DNA of 64,000 bases from Pyrenophora tritici-repentis (Eukaryota > Ascomycota > Dothideomycetes > Pleosporales > Pleosporaceae), in the NCBI RefSeq assembly GCF_003171515.1, contig NC_089391.1, positions 4,526,001-4,590,000 of the forward strand, given 5' to 3'. Shown in pieces: positions 1 through 11,260 of the stretch. The notes under the pieces are model-generated. The model saw only the letters and a list, made by a program, of their open reading frames with translations, made no database searches and was not told the DNA's origin. Every line of letters starts with the position of its first letter. Position 1 is the first letter of the stretch. The position numbers and the translations under genes are program-made.

Positions 1-821
1 ACACACATGGGATCTCCACCAAAAGGATCTCGGCAGAAAAGGTTGACGCAGTTTGCGCATGTTCCGCTGCACCTGATGCATTCTGTCCAATCGAGACAAG
101 CAACGCAATCGCTATTGCCCCAGACGATCCTGTGGTTTCCGCCATATTCCTCACGGCGTGCGAGGTCTGGGGTCTTGGTCGGCGTAGGATTCTTGTAAAC
201 CGAAAATGGGTCGGTGAGATCGACCGACAGTGTCATGATGTCGTTCGTAAAGGTTTTGGCCTTTACGGTCGTTGTAAAAAACGGAGAAACAGTCTTGGTC
301 TGGTTGTTCGTGATGAAGGTAGAAGCAATCAGGGACTGCGTTTCGTTGACGACAGCGGTATGACGCTTGCTGAGCGTGAAGGTGAACGGGTAGGTTTCCG
401 CGACAGTCGGCATGGGAGCCATGATTGCGGGCTCAGTCGAAACGGGATGAACAGACATGATTTCCGCGGGCGGGGACGTGATAGATGAAACCTCGTCGGT
501 GACTGTCTGCGTTGGACGATCTGTGTATAGGGTCGAGGTTACGGTGGATGCCTCTGACCGTTTTGCTTGCCATGAGCAAGATGTCACAGTGACTCTCTGA
601 ATTGGATTGTTTGTGAATACGGTCGTGACTATGTCAGGTGGATTGTATGTGTATTCAGTCGTGTATGTGACCTGAGGAGGTAGTGGGCCCCATACGACGC
701 ATCTGGATATAGTGATGGTCTCGGTAAGTGTGAGGACAAGATAAGGGGGAGCAGCGGCGGCAATGGCGATCAATCCAGCAATTGCACTGATGTAGATATG
801 CATGGTGTTGAATAGATGCAT
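1..821 (-). CDS. Secreted Thr-rich protein with Cys-rich segment, 3' end beyond the window edge
   Basis: An uninterrupted minus-strand frame runs from ATG at 821 (second in-frame ATG at 803) to the left edge, so the gene is partial. From the ATG at 803 it has 267 complete codons. The N-terminus is a clear signal peptide (hydrophobic ISAIAGLIAIAAAAP). The body is rich in Thr/Val with recurring motifs such as TVTSTLYT and PTQTVTDE and several N-x-S/T sites. Dibasic sites (QAKR, SKR, ARR) could be Kex2 cleavage points. After the ARR site a dense cysteine segment begins (C-x2-C, C-x2-C, C-x3-C, C-x2-C spacing), followed by a Gly/Asp-rich stretch at the edge. A TATA-like box lies near 891-898. I do not recognise the family; a cell-surface or secreted protein, possibly processed, is inference. 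The frame itself is solid, but introns near the lost end cannot be excluded. Confidence 0.72.
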   Translation of the reverse strand, partial: MHLFNTMHIYISAIAGLIAIAAAAPPYLVLTLTETITISRCVVWGPLPPQVTYTTEYTYNPPDIVTTVFTNNPIQRVTVTSCSWQAKRSEASTVTSTLYTDRPTQTVTDEVSSITSPPAEIMSVHPVSTEPAIMAPMPTVAETYPFTFTLSKRHTAVVNETQSLIASTFITNNQTKTVSPFFTTTVKAKTFTNDIMTLSVDLTDPFSVYKNPTPTKTPDLARREEYGGNHRIVWGNSDCVACLDWTECIRCSGTCANCVNLFCRDPFGGDPMC

Positions 822-2168
822 AGTGTGGACTGAGTTTGATCTAGGATGCAAAGCTGTTGAGTGAAGAAGATTTGGCGCATCCTACTGCCCTTTATATGCT
901 CACATAATTCAACTGGGTCATTGCAGCTAGCACCCGCTCATGACCACTCAGGAAATTGCATTACAATAAAACTTCTCTAGTTTTACGTATGGTGGATACC
1001 GATTAAGGATAGTACCGGCTTTGTTTCGTTGTCCTTGAGCTACTACCCCTATGTACTTGGTTCTATTTGTAATGATAGAATAATTATAACAAGACTTCTA
1101 GATTTATCAAGTCTGCATGGTACTTTGTGGAGGTTGACCGTACTATGAGACACGAGCCAGAAGACCTTCAGGCTACTACTACGGGGCCTATAGCAGCCCG
1201 AACTGATCTCAAAATGAGCATGCACGCCATACTTGTTCCCTAAGGGGGTGTGCTGAGGTAATGGGAAACTTTGGTTGTAGTGCCAGGCTGCCGTGTGTGC
1301 GGTGCCGGAGAACTCCTATGGACACATTGAGACCTTCAGGCTAGGGGTTCTCTTCGATCGCAAATTTTCTGCGTCGATGTAATCATTTGAGGACTTTTGG
1401 ATGCGGTAGTTTTGGGGAGGTGCCTCGCTGTAAGGTCGACTGTACCTTGAGACGTTCAGACAACCAAGCCTACTGATATCCATGTGCGAGCCGCACGGAA
1501 ACAAGAAAACCGATATCTGCTTCGTACTCATCAGCTGGCGCAGAACCAGCCAAATGGGGATTGAGGGCGCAATAATGAAAATTTCGGGCAGGGACAGTCT
1601 GCTGTGGGTGATCAGGGTATTTCTATTACGCTTAAGACCTTGGGAGCAACTAGAAATGAGGCAATAGTAATTTTAAATTATAAAATACGTCTAGGTTAAC
1701 CACGGTTTAAACGAACAAGGCCAAGAGAAGCAATGAAGAAAGGCGAGCAGGGACAGTGCGCTGTGGGTGGAACCGTACCTGCCTTGCAAAGGACCAATCA
1801 GATGTGGAGCGCAGCGGGTCGACCCGAAACGTGGGGAAGGCGCGACTCACCGCGACTGGTGGAGGCACCACCAGCAATTAGCATTAGCAGAGACAGAGAC
1901 ATGGAGCAGAGGCAAAGACTGGAATAGAAGTCTCGCGCTTCTCCGTGTTCCGACCTACTCTTCACTCACTCCCATCGTCAGCCCCACAATTTCCTGGCTA
2001 CACAACCGCTTGTAGCCCCGCTGTGCCGCCCTCGCAGGCAACAGAAGCGCAACTTGCCTTGACCCTTTACCTCACTGGGTATTCGGTACTTTTGTAACAC
2101 GAACCCCTCTACTTGTCAGTTCAACTCTCTCTCTCTCTCCGCCACTCAACCGCAGCCAGTCGCCCGCC
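822..2168. other. Intergenic region, divergent promoters
   Basis: No convincing gene is seen. It separates two divergent genes and must hold both promoters. The part at about 1035-1110 is AT-rich. Two imperfect repeats are visible: GCAGGGACAGT...GCTGTGGGTG occurs near 1589 and near 1748, and GAGAC(C/G)TTCAG-type words recur near 1167, 1328 and 1449. This suggests old decayed repeat sequence. A CT-dinucleotide run sits just before the F-box gene start (about 2127-2140). Confidence 0.5.
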
Positions 2169-3545
2169 ATGGCCGACAAGATTGCGCCCATCCTTATGGA
2201 CCTGCCGTTGGAGGTGCGACACGCCATCTTCAAGTATGTAGCTGCGCGCGACGTTGAGCCCCGCAAGCTGCTTCGCTACTGGCTTGAGAAGAAGGAGGTA
2301 AAGGCGCTCATCGCCCAGGAAATGACCAACAACCCAAATGCACCTACACCGCAAGCCGTGTATAGCGACCACGAAGAGTACGAGGTTTATTTCCACGCGT
2401 TGGACAGCGAGTTTGAAGATGAAGATGATGAGGACGACGAAGACGAAGACGACGACATGGAAGATTTTATGATGCAGCTTAATGAGGACGAGGATGAAGA
2501 CAGTGACGAGGCAGAGCAGGAATTCCATGATGAAGATGACGAGGAAGCCGAAGCCGACCTCTTAGTATATGGAGATTACCCCGAAGCCGAAGAAGAGGAA
2601 GAGAACGCGACCATCGATGGCACACACCAAATTCTGCCCTCGACAATCACTTTCCATTTTCTCTCCTCAGACCCGGCCCAGGTGGAAACTATTGAACAGA
2701 CAACCGCAAATGTACAGGCTGCAGATGAGCTTGAGAAAGAGGCCGAGGAGGTAACAGGCCAAGATAACAGCGCAAACGTTGAAGATATGCAGGTTGATGT
2801 CGACCAAGACGAGGACGAAGACATGAATGAAGAGGATGGTGGTACAGATGCTGCGACCACCCCAGCCCAACCTCCTCCTCAAGGAACTGTCATCAGACCA
2901 CATCGCAAGTGGCGCCACGTCCCCAAGTTTATGCGGCTGACTCAATGTCCACCACCCGTCGAGCTTCTCTTGACGTGCCAGGAATTGAACAACGAGGCCA
3001 AGAATTGGTTTTATGATGTGGCGACTCTGCGCATCGATGCCACTGGTAGCTTCGCCCATACTTCATTCTTCGAGGAAACCTTCAGCCAGATCACCGACGC
3101 AGCTTTCTCACCCATGAAGAACATCCGCAAGGTCGAAGTGACATTTGTCTGGGACTCCACCTGGATCCGTGCTGATACGGCGGGCTGTGTCGGCGCCATA
3201 TTTCCTGCTCTTCTTGGCCAGCGCTCAAGCTTTGTGCATCGCATTCTCCTCATGGCCCCAGATCTGAAAGAGGTTGTCATCCACTGGTAAGCCGCCTCTG
3301 CTTCTACTTTTACTAACATATTTCCTAACCTCATGCTCACATCTAGGCACGACTCCGCTCATGACGACGAGAGTGTCAGCCTCATGCTGGACACTCTAGC
3401 ACCTTTCCACACGCTGCCTGCTACTATCCTGATTCATGAGCACTACATTCCCGCTGATGCAAGGCCAAACAAGCGTAGCACCGCAGGCAAGCGTCGTGTC
3501 GAGTTTCAGAACATCCTCGATATGGGTCTGGATCGACTGTTTTAG
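2169..3545 (+). CDS. F-box-like protein with long acidic low-complexity tract
   Basis: Two exons, 2169-3286 and 3347-3545, give a 438-aa protein. The 60-bp intron has a GTAAGC donor, a TACTAAC branch site and a TAG acceptor, and joins TG|G at a Trp codon. The N-terminus (MDLPLEVRHAIFKYV) resembles the F-box/2EXR start seen in many fungal proteins of unknown role. Residues from about 68 to 140 and about 195-225 are dominated by Asp/Glu. The C-terminal half (PPPVELLLTCQELNNEAKNW, FYDVATLRI) matches the usual fungal pattern where a probable fold follows the F-box-like motif. There is no signal peptide. A role as an SCF substrate adaptor is inference from the family; the acidic tract could instead point to a nuclear, histone- or RNA-contacting role. 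The gene structure is secure, the function is not. Confidence 0.8.
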
Positions 3546-4526
3546 GCCGACCATCCAGTCGCTCTCACAGATGGCTGCGTGTAAAGGTTCGCGGTAGACC
3601 ACCTGATGTGAAATAAATGGGATATCTCTTGCATGTCTCGTGTGCTGTATATCTGCAGTATACTTACGTGCTTTACTTTCAGTGCCTGGCTTTGATCTAG
3701 GCGACCGCAGTCGCGTTCGAGCTGACTGGCGGTTAGTCAGGATATGGACATGATGGGTACGCGTATCAACCTAAAGCGCAACGGAAGCAGACGTGCTAGG
3801 TTAGGCGATAGGACCGGCACTAGGCCTGGATGAAATCTTACAGTTAATCTCGAATGCCGCTTCCAAGCGTTCTGTATCTGTATCATGTGCTTTTGGTGTG
3901 AAGCTAAGCAGGGTTACCTAAGCACCTAATGCAGGGTAGGCAAGGATCGAGGGCTGATTAAGCGCATCATCTTCAGTGGGTCTTCCAAAGCTCGACATCC
4001 GCTGTCGTTTCCAAATTCAAAGTGCAATCATGCCTCTCCTGCGTGCTCACGTTCCGAGGTATCTGACCCGCGCTTTTCGGACAGCCGCAAGTGATCGGCC
4101 TCACGACAATGCGGGGAAACTGACAGCTGATGAACTAACAAACTTTTCAGCGACGAACAGGACGAACGTGAGTGGCCGACGTGGCAGATTTTCGGACCCG
4201 CATAACCACTAGTCACCTTCTGGCGTGTCTAGCTTCGCATTCTAGATGCGACTTGCCTGGACTGGGCTGTGCAGCGTTTCCGCTTGTAAACTACACCATG
4301 CTGTAAAAGGCAGAGAATAGGATGGTCTGATACCCGAACTGCGGGGACAGAGATTCTTTGTACGAATTCCTGTGCAGGGGGCCAAATTCGTGAAGTTTGT
4401 TTCGTGGGGGCTAAAATCAAGCCATTGGCAGTGGAATTAGTTATATACTCCGCCAGTCTCCGTGCTTACTGCCTTCTGCCATCTTGACAATTTTCAAACT
4501 GCCCGTGAATCTGTACAAACATCGTC
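3546..4526. other. Intergenic region upstream of the alcohol-oxidase-like gene
   Basis: No credible coding region. It contains the 3' end of the F-box gene and the promoter of the GMC oxidase gene, with a TATA-like TTATATA near 4440. Confidence 0.5.
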
Positions 4527-6423
4527 ATGGGTATCTACAACAAGCTCGCAGATGATATCAATGAGGTTGATATCATCATCGCTGGAGGTCCGTCCCCTTT
4601 TCTTGCAAAATTTCGCTGCCGTACTGATATTTTACCCTTCTCTAGGCGGAACTGCAGGATGCATAATAGCCGGTCGTCTGGCAGAAGAAGACCCATCCTT
4701 ATCCATCCTCGTAATTGAAGGTGGTGCAAACAACAAGGATGTTGCACACATCGTCAACCCCGTCTTCTACCTACAGAATCTACTCCCCACCACTAAGACC
4801 GCCTTGTTCTACAAGAGCAACAAGTCCAAGCAACTCGCGGATCGGGAGTCCATCGTTCCATCCGGTGGCACACTTGGAGGGGGTAGTTCAATCAACTTCA
4901 TGATGTACACACGAGCACAACGCTCAGACTTTGACTCTTGGAACACACCCGGCTGGTCAGCAGATGAAATGTGGCCATTCCTAAAGCGACTGGAAACATA
5001 CCACGGCCCTGGAAACAAGGAACACCACGGATACGACGGGCCCATCCATATATCCGATGGCGGCTACCGGGCCAAAGCAGCAGAAGACGACTTCATCCGC
5101 GCAGCCGGAGATATGGGTATTCGCGAGATTGAAGATCTCCAAACCCTCGATGAAAACGACGGTCTCCAACGATGGCTCCGCTACGTCTCCCCAGACGGCA
5201 AACGCCAGGATACAGCCCACCGGTACCTGCACCCCAAGCTAGAAGATGAACAAAAATACTCCAACCTCCATGTGCTCGTCGAATCAAAAGTCGTCCGCGT
5301 CCTCTTTGACGACAAGAAACGCGCTTGTGGCGTGGAGTACACACCAAACCCCGAGTTCCAAGCCACTATCGGCCTAACCATGCACCCCGTGAAGACGGTA
5401 AAAGCTCGCAAATTAGTCGTCGTTACATGTGGCGCATGCGGTACACCCCCCGTGCTCGAGCGCTCAGGCGTAGGTCCAAAAGATATCCTGGACCGCGCCG
5501 GCGTGCCCGTCGTCGAAGATCTCCCCGGTGTAGGGAAAGACTATCAAGACCACCACCTGGTTCTGTGCCCCTACAAAACCTCCCTAGATACCACCCAAAC
5601 AATCGACGCCATTCTCTCGGGCCGCGCCGATGTGCCCGGCATGCTAGCACGCAAAGACCCCATGCTCGGCTGGAACGCCATCGACATTTGCTCCAAGATC
5701 CGTCCCACGGTCCCCGAAATCGCCGCCTTGGGCCCAGAGTTCCAGGCTGCGTGGGACCGCGATTTCGCCGACAAACCAAACAGACCGCTTATGCTGTGCG
5801 GTGTTGTGAGCTGCTTTTTGGGTGACCCGGCCAGTATACCAGAGGGCCAGTACGTGACATCAGGCATGTATACCGCGTACCCGTACTCGCGTGGCCACAT
5901 GCACATCACAGGCCCCAAGCACGACGACCCGCTTGATTTCGACGTCGGATTCTTCACAGACAAGCACGACATCGACCTCAAGAAGCATATGTGGGCGTAC
6001 AAGAAGCAGCGCGAGATTCTGCGGCGGACAAACTACTTCCGCGGTGAGTTAGCGGCTGGACACCCCAAGTTCGCTAAAGACTCGCCCGCAGCGGTGCAGG
6101 AGGAAGTTGCGGGCCCTGTAGCAAAGGATGCAAAGGATATTGTGTACAATGAAGAGGATGATAAGGCGATTGAACAGTGGATTAGGGAGAATGTGCAGAC
6201 GACTTGGCATTCGCTTGGTACGTGCAAGATGGCGGAGCGGGAGAAGGATGGTGTTGTGGACGGCAAGTTGAATGTATATGGTGTGACTGGGTTGAAGATT
6301 GCCGATCTCAGTATCCCACCGGAGAATGTGGGTGGCAATACGAATAATACGGCGTTGGTGATTGGGGAGAAGGCGGCGGATATCATCATCAATGAGCTAA
6401 GGGGTGGAGCGGGGACGCCATAG
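4527..6423 (+). CDS. GMC oxidoreductase, alcohol-oxidase (AOX) type
   Basis: Two exons, 4527-4587 and 4646-6423, encode 612 aa. The 58-bp intron interrupts the FAD-binding Rossmann motif, which reads IIAGGGTAGCIIAGRLAE after splicing. The donor is GTCCGT, which is non-consensus, but only this splice restores the GxGxxG motif. The family sequence continues with IEGG, the GMC signature LGGGSSINFMMYTRA, then CGACGTPPVLERSGVG, and ends with the catalytic His segment TTWHSLGTCKMA and NTNNTALVIGEKAADI. Overall layout matches fungal FAD alcohol oxidases (methanol-oxidase group, about 660 aa), which oxidise short primary alcohols to aldehyde with H2O2 release. Those enzymes usually end in a peroxisomal targeting tripeptide; this one ends in GTP and is about 50 residues shorter, so peroxisomal import is doubtful. 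It lies tail-to-tail with the permease gene, 107 bp apart. Confidence 0.9.
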
Positions 6424-6530
6424 GGGGTCCGCGATTTTATTTCTCTTTCTTCTTGTGTGTAGATATGTAGCAAGATATGCCTTATGTACATTGCGATGTC
6501 CTCTTCAAACACGCGTCTACGACGAGCCAC

Positions 6531-8277
6531 CTACAAACGGTACCTAAACCTCCTATTTTCACGATCCGTCAAATCCAAAAACTCCTCATTCTCCAAATGC
6601 CCCACCGTCTCTTCTCTATCCCTCTTCTTATTCTCCCACGTATAATACGCGCGCAGCAGTATCGCCATACCCGCCGCAAACGCACACGTGACAACGATAG
6701 TAATCTTAGCAGGGATAAACTCCGGTTTATCCTCTTGCCTAAACGTCAACGGACCGATGATATTACCTAGACAAAATGACATGAGCAGTATAGCGTTCAT
6801 AGTGACTTTCTTCGTGTGGCCAGCGATGTTGGCTGCGACCCATGAGTAGAGTAGAGGTAAACTGGCGCCGATGCAGTTGGTGAGGTAGTTTCCGATTAGC
6901 TTTCCGGCTTTGGCGTCGCCGGGGAGGAAGGCCATGAGGCAACCGCCGAGGGCGCCGGGGATTAAGAGGGACACGACGTTCAGGCCGCGTTGGTCAAAGC
7001 GGCCGGCTAGGTATGTTGCGATGAGGATTGAGATGATACTGACGCAGCCTGAAGGTAATTGTAGGAGAGCTGTGGTTTTGGAGTCAAAGCCAAAGGACTT
7101 GATGAGCGTCGACTGAAACGAGGATACAGCGCCGTTGGGCACATTTGATGATATAGTGATGAGAGATAGCATCCACGTCTGCGGGTCTTTAAAGCATTCG
7201 ACCACTTGATAGAATTTGAAGTGTGTGTTTTCAATTCCAGTCTGGTTCTCGCGGAGGCGCTCGATGGCCCACACTTTTTCGGATGGCGTCAGGCGCGAGG
7301 ACATGGGGTTATCGGGGAGGACGAATAAGACTGAGAGAGTGTTAGTATGGTTGAACTGGTAAGAGAAAATCCGACAAATCTCACCAGTTATGCCGACAGC
7401 TATTGTAACGACACCAACGACGAGAAACATGATTTGCCAGCTGGTGAACGTATCACTGCTGTAATGCTGGAACCCAAAACTAATCAAACTTCCGATCATC
7501 GTTCCTGTACCAGTACCTAGATACCAGATACCAGTGCGTAGCGGTTGTTCATTTTTCTTGTACCACATGGACGTTATCAGAATCAAGCTCGGTGCTACGG
7601 CCGATTCAAAGCAACCCAGTAGCACTCGAGTTGCTACCAAGGCGCCATAGTTTTTGCAGACGCAGGTCAGAGCTGTTATCAAGCCCCAGAAAATTACAGC
7701 TGTTCCGAGGTACTTGGCTGTGGGAAAACGTTGCATGCCGTAGCCGTGAGGGAACTCTACGATAAGGTAGGAGACGTAGAAGAAGAGGGCGAGGTTGGAA
7801 AACTGGTCGGTGGTTATGTTTGCGTCGTCATAGAGACCCATGACTGCTGCGTAGTTGACTATGAAGTATTAGAGCTTCTCATCTGATATGGATATGGGTG
7901 CGCATGAGAGTGAACTAAATTTGTGTTCGCGTACCCAATGTTTTGTCCAGATACTGCAAGCAGTAACAGCACCACATCAACGGCATTATCATCCAATCAA
8001 TCTTTCGTAGTAACCTTCTTTCGCCCTCTGGCGTAAGTTCGCCCACGTCGTGTGCATTCTTGAGAAAGTTCAGTGCTTCATCTCCGTTGCTAGTAGGTTC
8101 TTCGACAGTGCCAATCTCGATATCCGAGTTTTGTGGCGACGGAGAAGTGTCTCCCGATTTGATAATATACTTCTCAGGTACGCTCATGGTGTGCGATTTA
8201 GAGCCAGAAACAGGAAGATACTCGCTGTAGTTCCCTACCGTGCCGTTGATATAAGTATCGTCACTGCGTGCAATCAT
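6531..8277 (-). CDS. MFS permease, allantoate/Dal5-like (anion:cation symporter family)
   Basis: Three exons on the minus strand, 8277-7935, 7858-7385 and 7330-6531, give 538 aa. The introns are 76 and 54 bp; the second has an ACTAAC branch site and, although in frame, encodes an insertion not expected in the family. The N-terminal cytoplasmic tail precedes LLRKIDWMIMPLMWCCYCLQ and LDKTLVNYAAVMG, the usual start of transmembrane helix 1 in this family. The C-terminal half has NIAGHTKKVTMNAILL and CLGNIIGPLTF, typical of Dal5-like carriers, and a final helix before a charged tail (YTWENKKRDREE). Twelve helices are expected. Relatives take up carboxylates such as allantoate, nicotinate, pantothenate or biotin; the actual substrate cannot be read from sequence. 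The first ATG in frame is at 8277. Confidence 0.88.
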
Positions 8278-9292
8278 CGTCACAGATGCCGTGCCGCCTC
8301 ACCCATACAGGCATGCGGACTGCATCCCGACCTCATAACCGACTTTGAAACATTACCTATCATGGCCTATCCGATGCAGATCGCTAGATATCAACCATAC
8401 ATCACTTCTGCTGGTCCGCCATTCATGCAGTGTCTTATCGCGAACCCTGCTCAGATATGCGCGCCCGAACACCTCCAGATCTCTGTCCCGCATCGAACTG
8501 GCATGGCGGGATCTTTCGTTTAAGAGGGAGAGCCAAGAGTGATAGGCATCCAATACGAGATTGATAACACGACTGTTTGGTGATGTCAGTCAAGATAGGG
8601 TTGTGGTCGACAACTCCTCCATTTTCGTATGAGGGGCGCTAGGCGGGGTTAGGAAGGTGGTGGAGGCGAAGTGGGTGCTGAGGGGTTCGCAACATCGTTC
8701 TCAACGTTGTGGCAGACTGCAGGATTGCGTAGGGGAGAGGAGCTGGAAATAAGTCGGACTGAACTGCAATGGCCTACGTCTTTGGTAAGCATGCATCGAT
8801 CTCAGTGCTGGGTATCCTCCGCCAAACTACCTTCGGACAATCTTTTTGATCGCGTTACTTTTCGATCCAAACTACAAACTTAAGCCCTCTCTCTTCAAAA
8901 GAAAGAAAATACAGTCAAGAAATGATGTCTAAGGACTCATTGTCAGGTGCCTGCGAAGGTCACATGTAATACTCACTATCGAGGCGGCCTTACTAGGCTG
9001 ACCGGTAACATCCATGGCACTGCGCCACAGGCAGCGAAAATCGATTTCTCTTGTACTACCAAACCTTGCCGATATCAGAACGCAGGTCTTTTTCAATGAA
9101 CGGTGAGGCGTCCCAGCTACTCGCTTTTTGAGGCGCAAGCGGGCTGCGCATGTTTACCGAGGATCATGTGGCTTTTCGGTGAGTAGGCAGAAACGTTCCA
9201 GCCTTCCTCACGAGAGCACAACACAAACTTCCGCACTTTCCCTCCTGATTTCCGTATATCAAGCCTCCAAAACATCGCATGCTAAGGCAATA
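8278..9292. other. Intergenic region between permease and HET pseudogene
   Basis: No supportable gene. It lies 5' of both the minus-strand permease and the plus-strand HET-domain remnant and presumably contains their promoters. Confidence 0.45.
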
Positions 9293-10378
9293 ATGGCGAA
9301 CACTACGAAAATCACTTACGATGAGGTGCCGCTGTCGTTCGGAAGCAGTACCAACTTCCGCCTTCTGACGATTGAGCCATGTTCAGACCCAAATGATGAG
9401 GTCTACTGCAATCTCCATGTAAGGGCCATGGAGGAACCCCCTCAATATATCGCGCTATCCTACACCTGGGGCGAACCGAGTCCGACAAGAATGATCATGC
9501 TCAACGGGAGGCCTTTTCGAGTACGCCAAAATCTATGGGATTTCCTCGTCCAAGCCAGATCGCATAATCTTACAACCATGCTATGGGTCGATGCTCTATG
9601 CATCGATCAGAGCCAATTCAAAGAACGCAATCACCAAGTCTCCATGATGGGTAGGATCTACTCAGGGGCTAACTATGTCATCGTCTGGCTTGGGCGCGTA
9701 ACGCCAACTTTGGAAAAAAGCTGGCAACTGATGAACACAACATACCTTTACTTCATCAAAATGTGGATAAATAAGCCAGCAGGGTAACTAGATGAAGACT
9801 GCGCAAGCGCGATACGCGATATATGTGAGCGAAAATACTGGACTCGGGTGTGGGCGATCCAAGAATTTACTCTGGCAAAATGTGTTATGATCTGGTGTGG
9901 CTCACAAGCTATGGACGAAGAGGTACTGAAATGGCTTCTTGAAACTGCATATTACTCAGAAAACCCGCACGAAGATTGCTCATGGAGTGATCCAGACCGT
10001 CGTCGCGATGAGGAAATCTTGTCAAAAGCAGTCATGAGATTCTTGAATTACGTAAAGCGCCATACGGCTAGCAAACGTTCCAGCAGAAAGGGTAATATGG
10101 GCGGTGTACTGATCGCTTTTGGACCCTCCATGGAATGTTCAGACAGCCGAGATGGCCTCTACGCGCTACTCTCACTCATCGATCCTGAAGAAACCGAAGC
10201 GTTAGGCCTCATACCTGACTATAATAAATCGACTATCGAAATATTCCACGATACATGGGAGGCTATGATGAGTATGCACATATACTATGGGTATACAGGC
10301 GACTTGCACGATACGAGGGAATTAGTAAATGGGCTGGCAGCAGCGCTGCGTCTGGATATATGGAGCGACGAAGTATGA
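9293..10378 (+). pseudogene. HET-domain (heterokaryon incompatibility) gene broken by one in-frame TAA
   Basis: The frame from ATG 9293 to TGA 10378 spans 362 codons and is interrupted once, by TAA at 9785-9787. Before it the HET signature is complete: YIALSYTWGEPSPT, LWVDALCIDQSQFKERNHQV and MGRIYSGANYVIVWLGR. After it, in the same frame, comes RDICERKYWTRVWAIQEFTL, another conserved HET block, and later DGLYALLSLIDPEE and IPDYNKSTIEIFHDTWEAM. I tested introns that would remove the TAA: the donors and acceptors nearby either shift the frame or delete a conserved block. HET proteins trigger cell death after fusion of incompatible strains. The stop is consistent with a C-to-T change of a Gln codon at CpA. 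The C-terminus is short for the family. Alternatives are stop readthrough or a sequencing error. Confidence 0.75.
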
Positions 10379-10399
10379 AATGCACGGGCTGAGTGATTC

Positions 10400-11206
10400 T
10401 CAATTAAGTTTCTGGAGTGAGTGAAGGCGAGGCGGAGCGTAAAAGATCTGCGGTCCTACAATTGGGTTGGGGTCCTGAGAACGGAAATAATTGCCTAGCT
10501 TAAAGTAAACCACATCCATGTTGCTAACAGTCTGCAATTTTGAAGGGTGATAAGGGCCCAGTATGACCTCCTTCTCTCGTAATGCCGACTTGAGCATGCG
10601 ATCCGCTTCCATTAGCCTGTCTTAATTCTTGTAAAGAATACCCAAGTTGTTGGATGCCAACAACGTTGACACGTGCTTAGGCCCAAGTGTCTCCTCCATC
10701 CTTTGCGATACTTGCTTAAAAGAATATTCTGCGTCCCCCAAATTGCCCTGTTTATTATACAACATGCTTAGAATACCACCCACCCGCAATACTGGTGCAG
10801 ACTTCGGTGCTAGCATCTCGCTCAACCCCTCAGCTGCTCTCTTGATCGTACACTCCGCCTCCGTCAGCATGCCTTGGTTGACGTAAATCATGCCCAGACA
10901 GCCCATCGTCTCCAAAGTCAATATGTCTTCTGATCCTAGTGCCTCCTCGTACCTTTGCAACGCCTCATTGGTGCATCGACGCTGTTCGAGGATCATCAAG
11001 GCGGACAGGCCGCGCACGCCGCCGCCGTCGAGGGCAAGCAGGCGGAGGTTGAATGACACGAGCGGATGAAAGTTGGCTCTCCGAGAATCCACCAATCCAG
11101 CCACCGCTCGATTCCCCTTTATGATCTTTATATCTTCGTCTTGACATTCGAGCGCTGATTGGTAGGCAACTGCCTCTGCAAATACAGAGTCAACGTTTTG
11201 AGACAT
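10400..11206 (-). pseudogene. Patatin/TPR NLR-like gene remnant, internally deleted and broken by TAA
   Basis: On the minus strand, from ATG 11206, a short patatin-like start (LRLLALDGGGVRGLSALMIL) is joined directly to kinesin-light-chain-type TPR units (EALQRYEEALGSEDILTLET, YVNQGMLTEAE, LGILYKN). The patatin catalytic GxSxG segment, its Asp, and any NB-ARC domain are absent, so most of the middle of a patatin-NB-ARC-TPR protein has been lost. TAA at 10622-10624 interrupts the TPR array, and the same frame continues (DRLMEADRMLKSALREKEVI) to a second stop at 10400. Where relatives have Gln in the TPR, the stop fits CAA to TAA. The TPR decays after YFKLGNY. It lies tail-to-tail with the HET pseudogene, 21 bp apart. 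Intact relatives are candidate fungal self/non-self sensors; this copy is very probably non-functional. Confidence 0.72.
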
Positions 11207-11260
11207 AGAACCCACCTTAATAAAACTAAAAAATCATAAAAGTTGGCTGAATGGCCGGAA

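Noticed and set aside
3911..3926. GAAGCTAAGCAGGGT resembles a core of animal 5S rRNA
   Set aside because: Only about 15 bases match, the flanks do not follow 5S rRNA, and fungal 5S differs at this place. Chance match.
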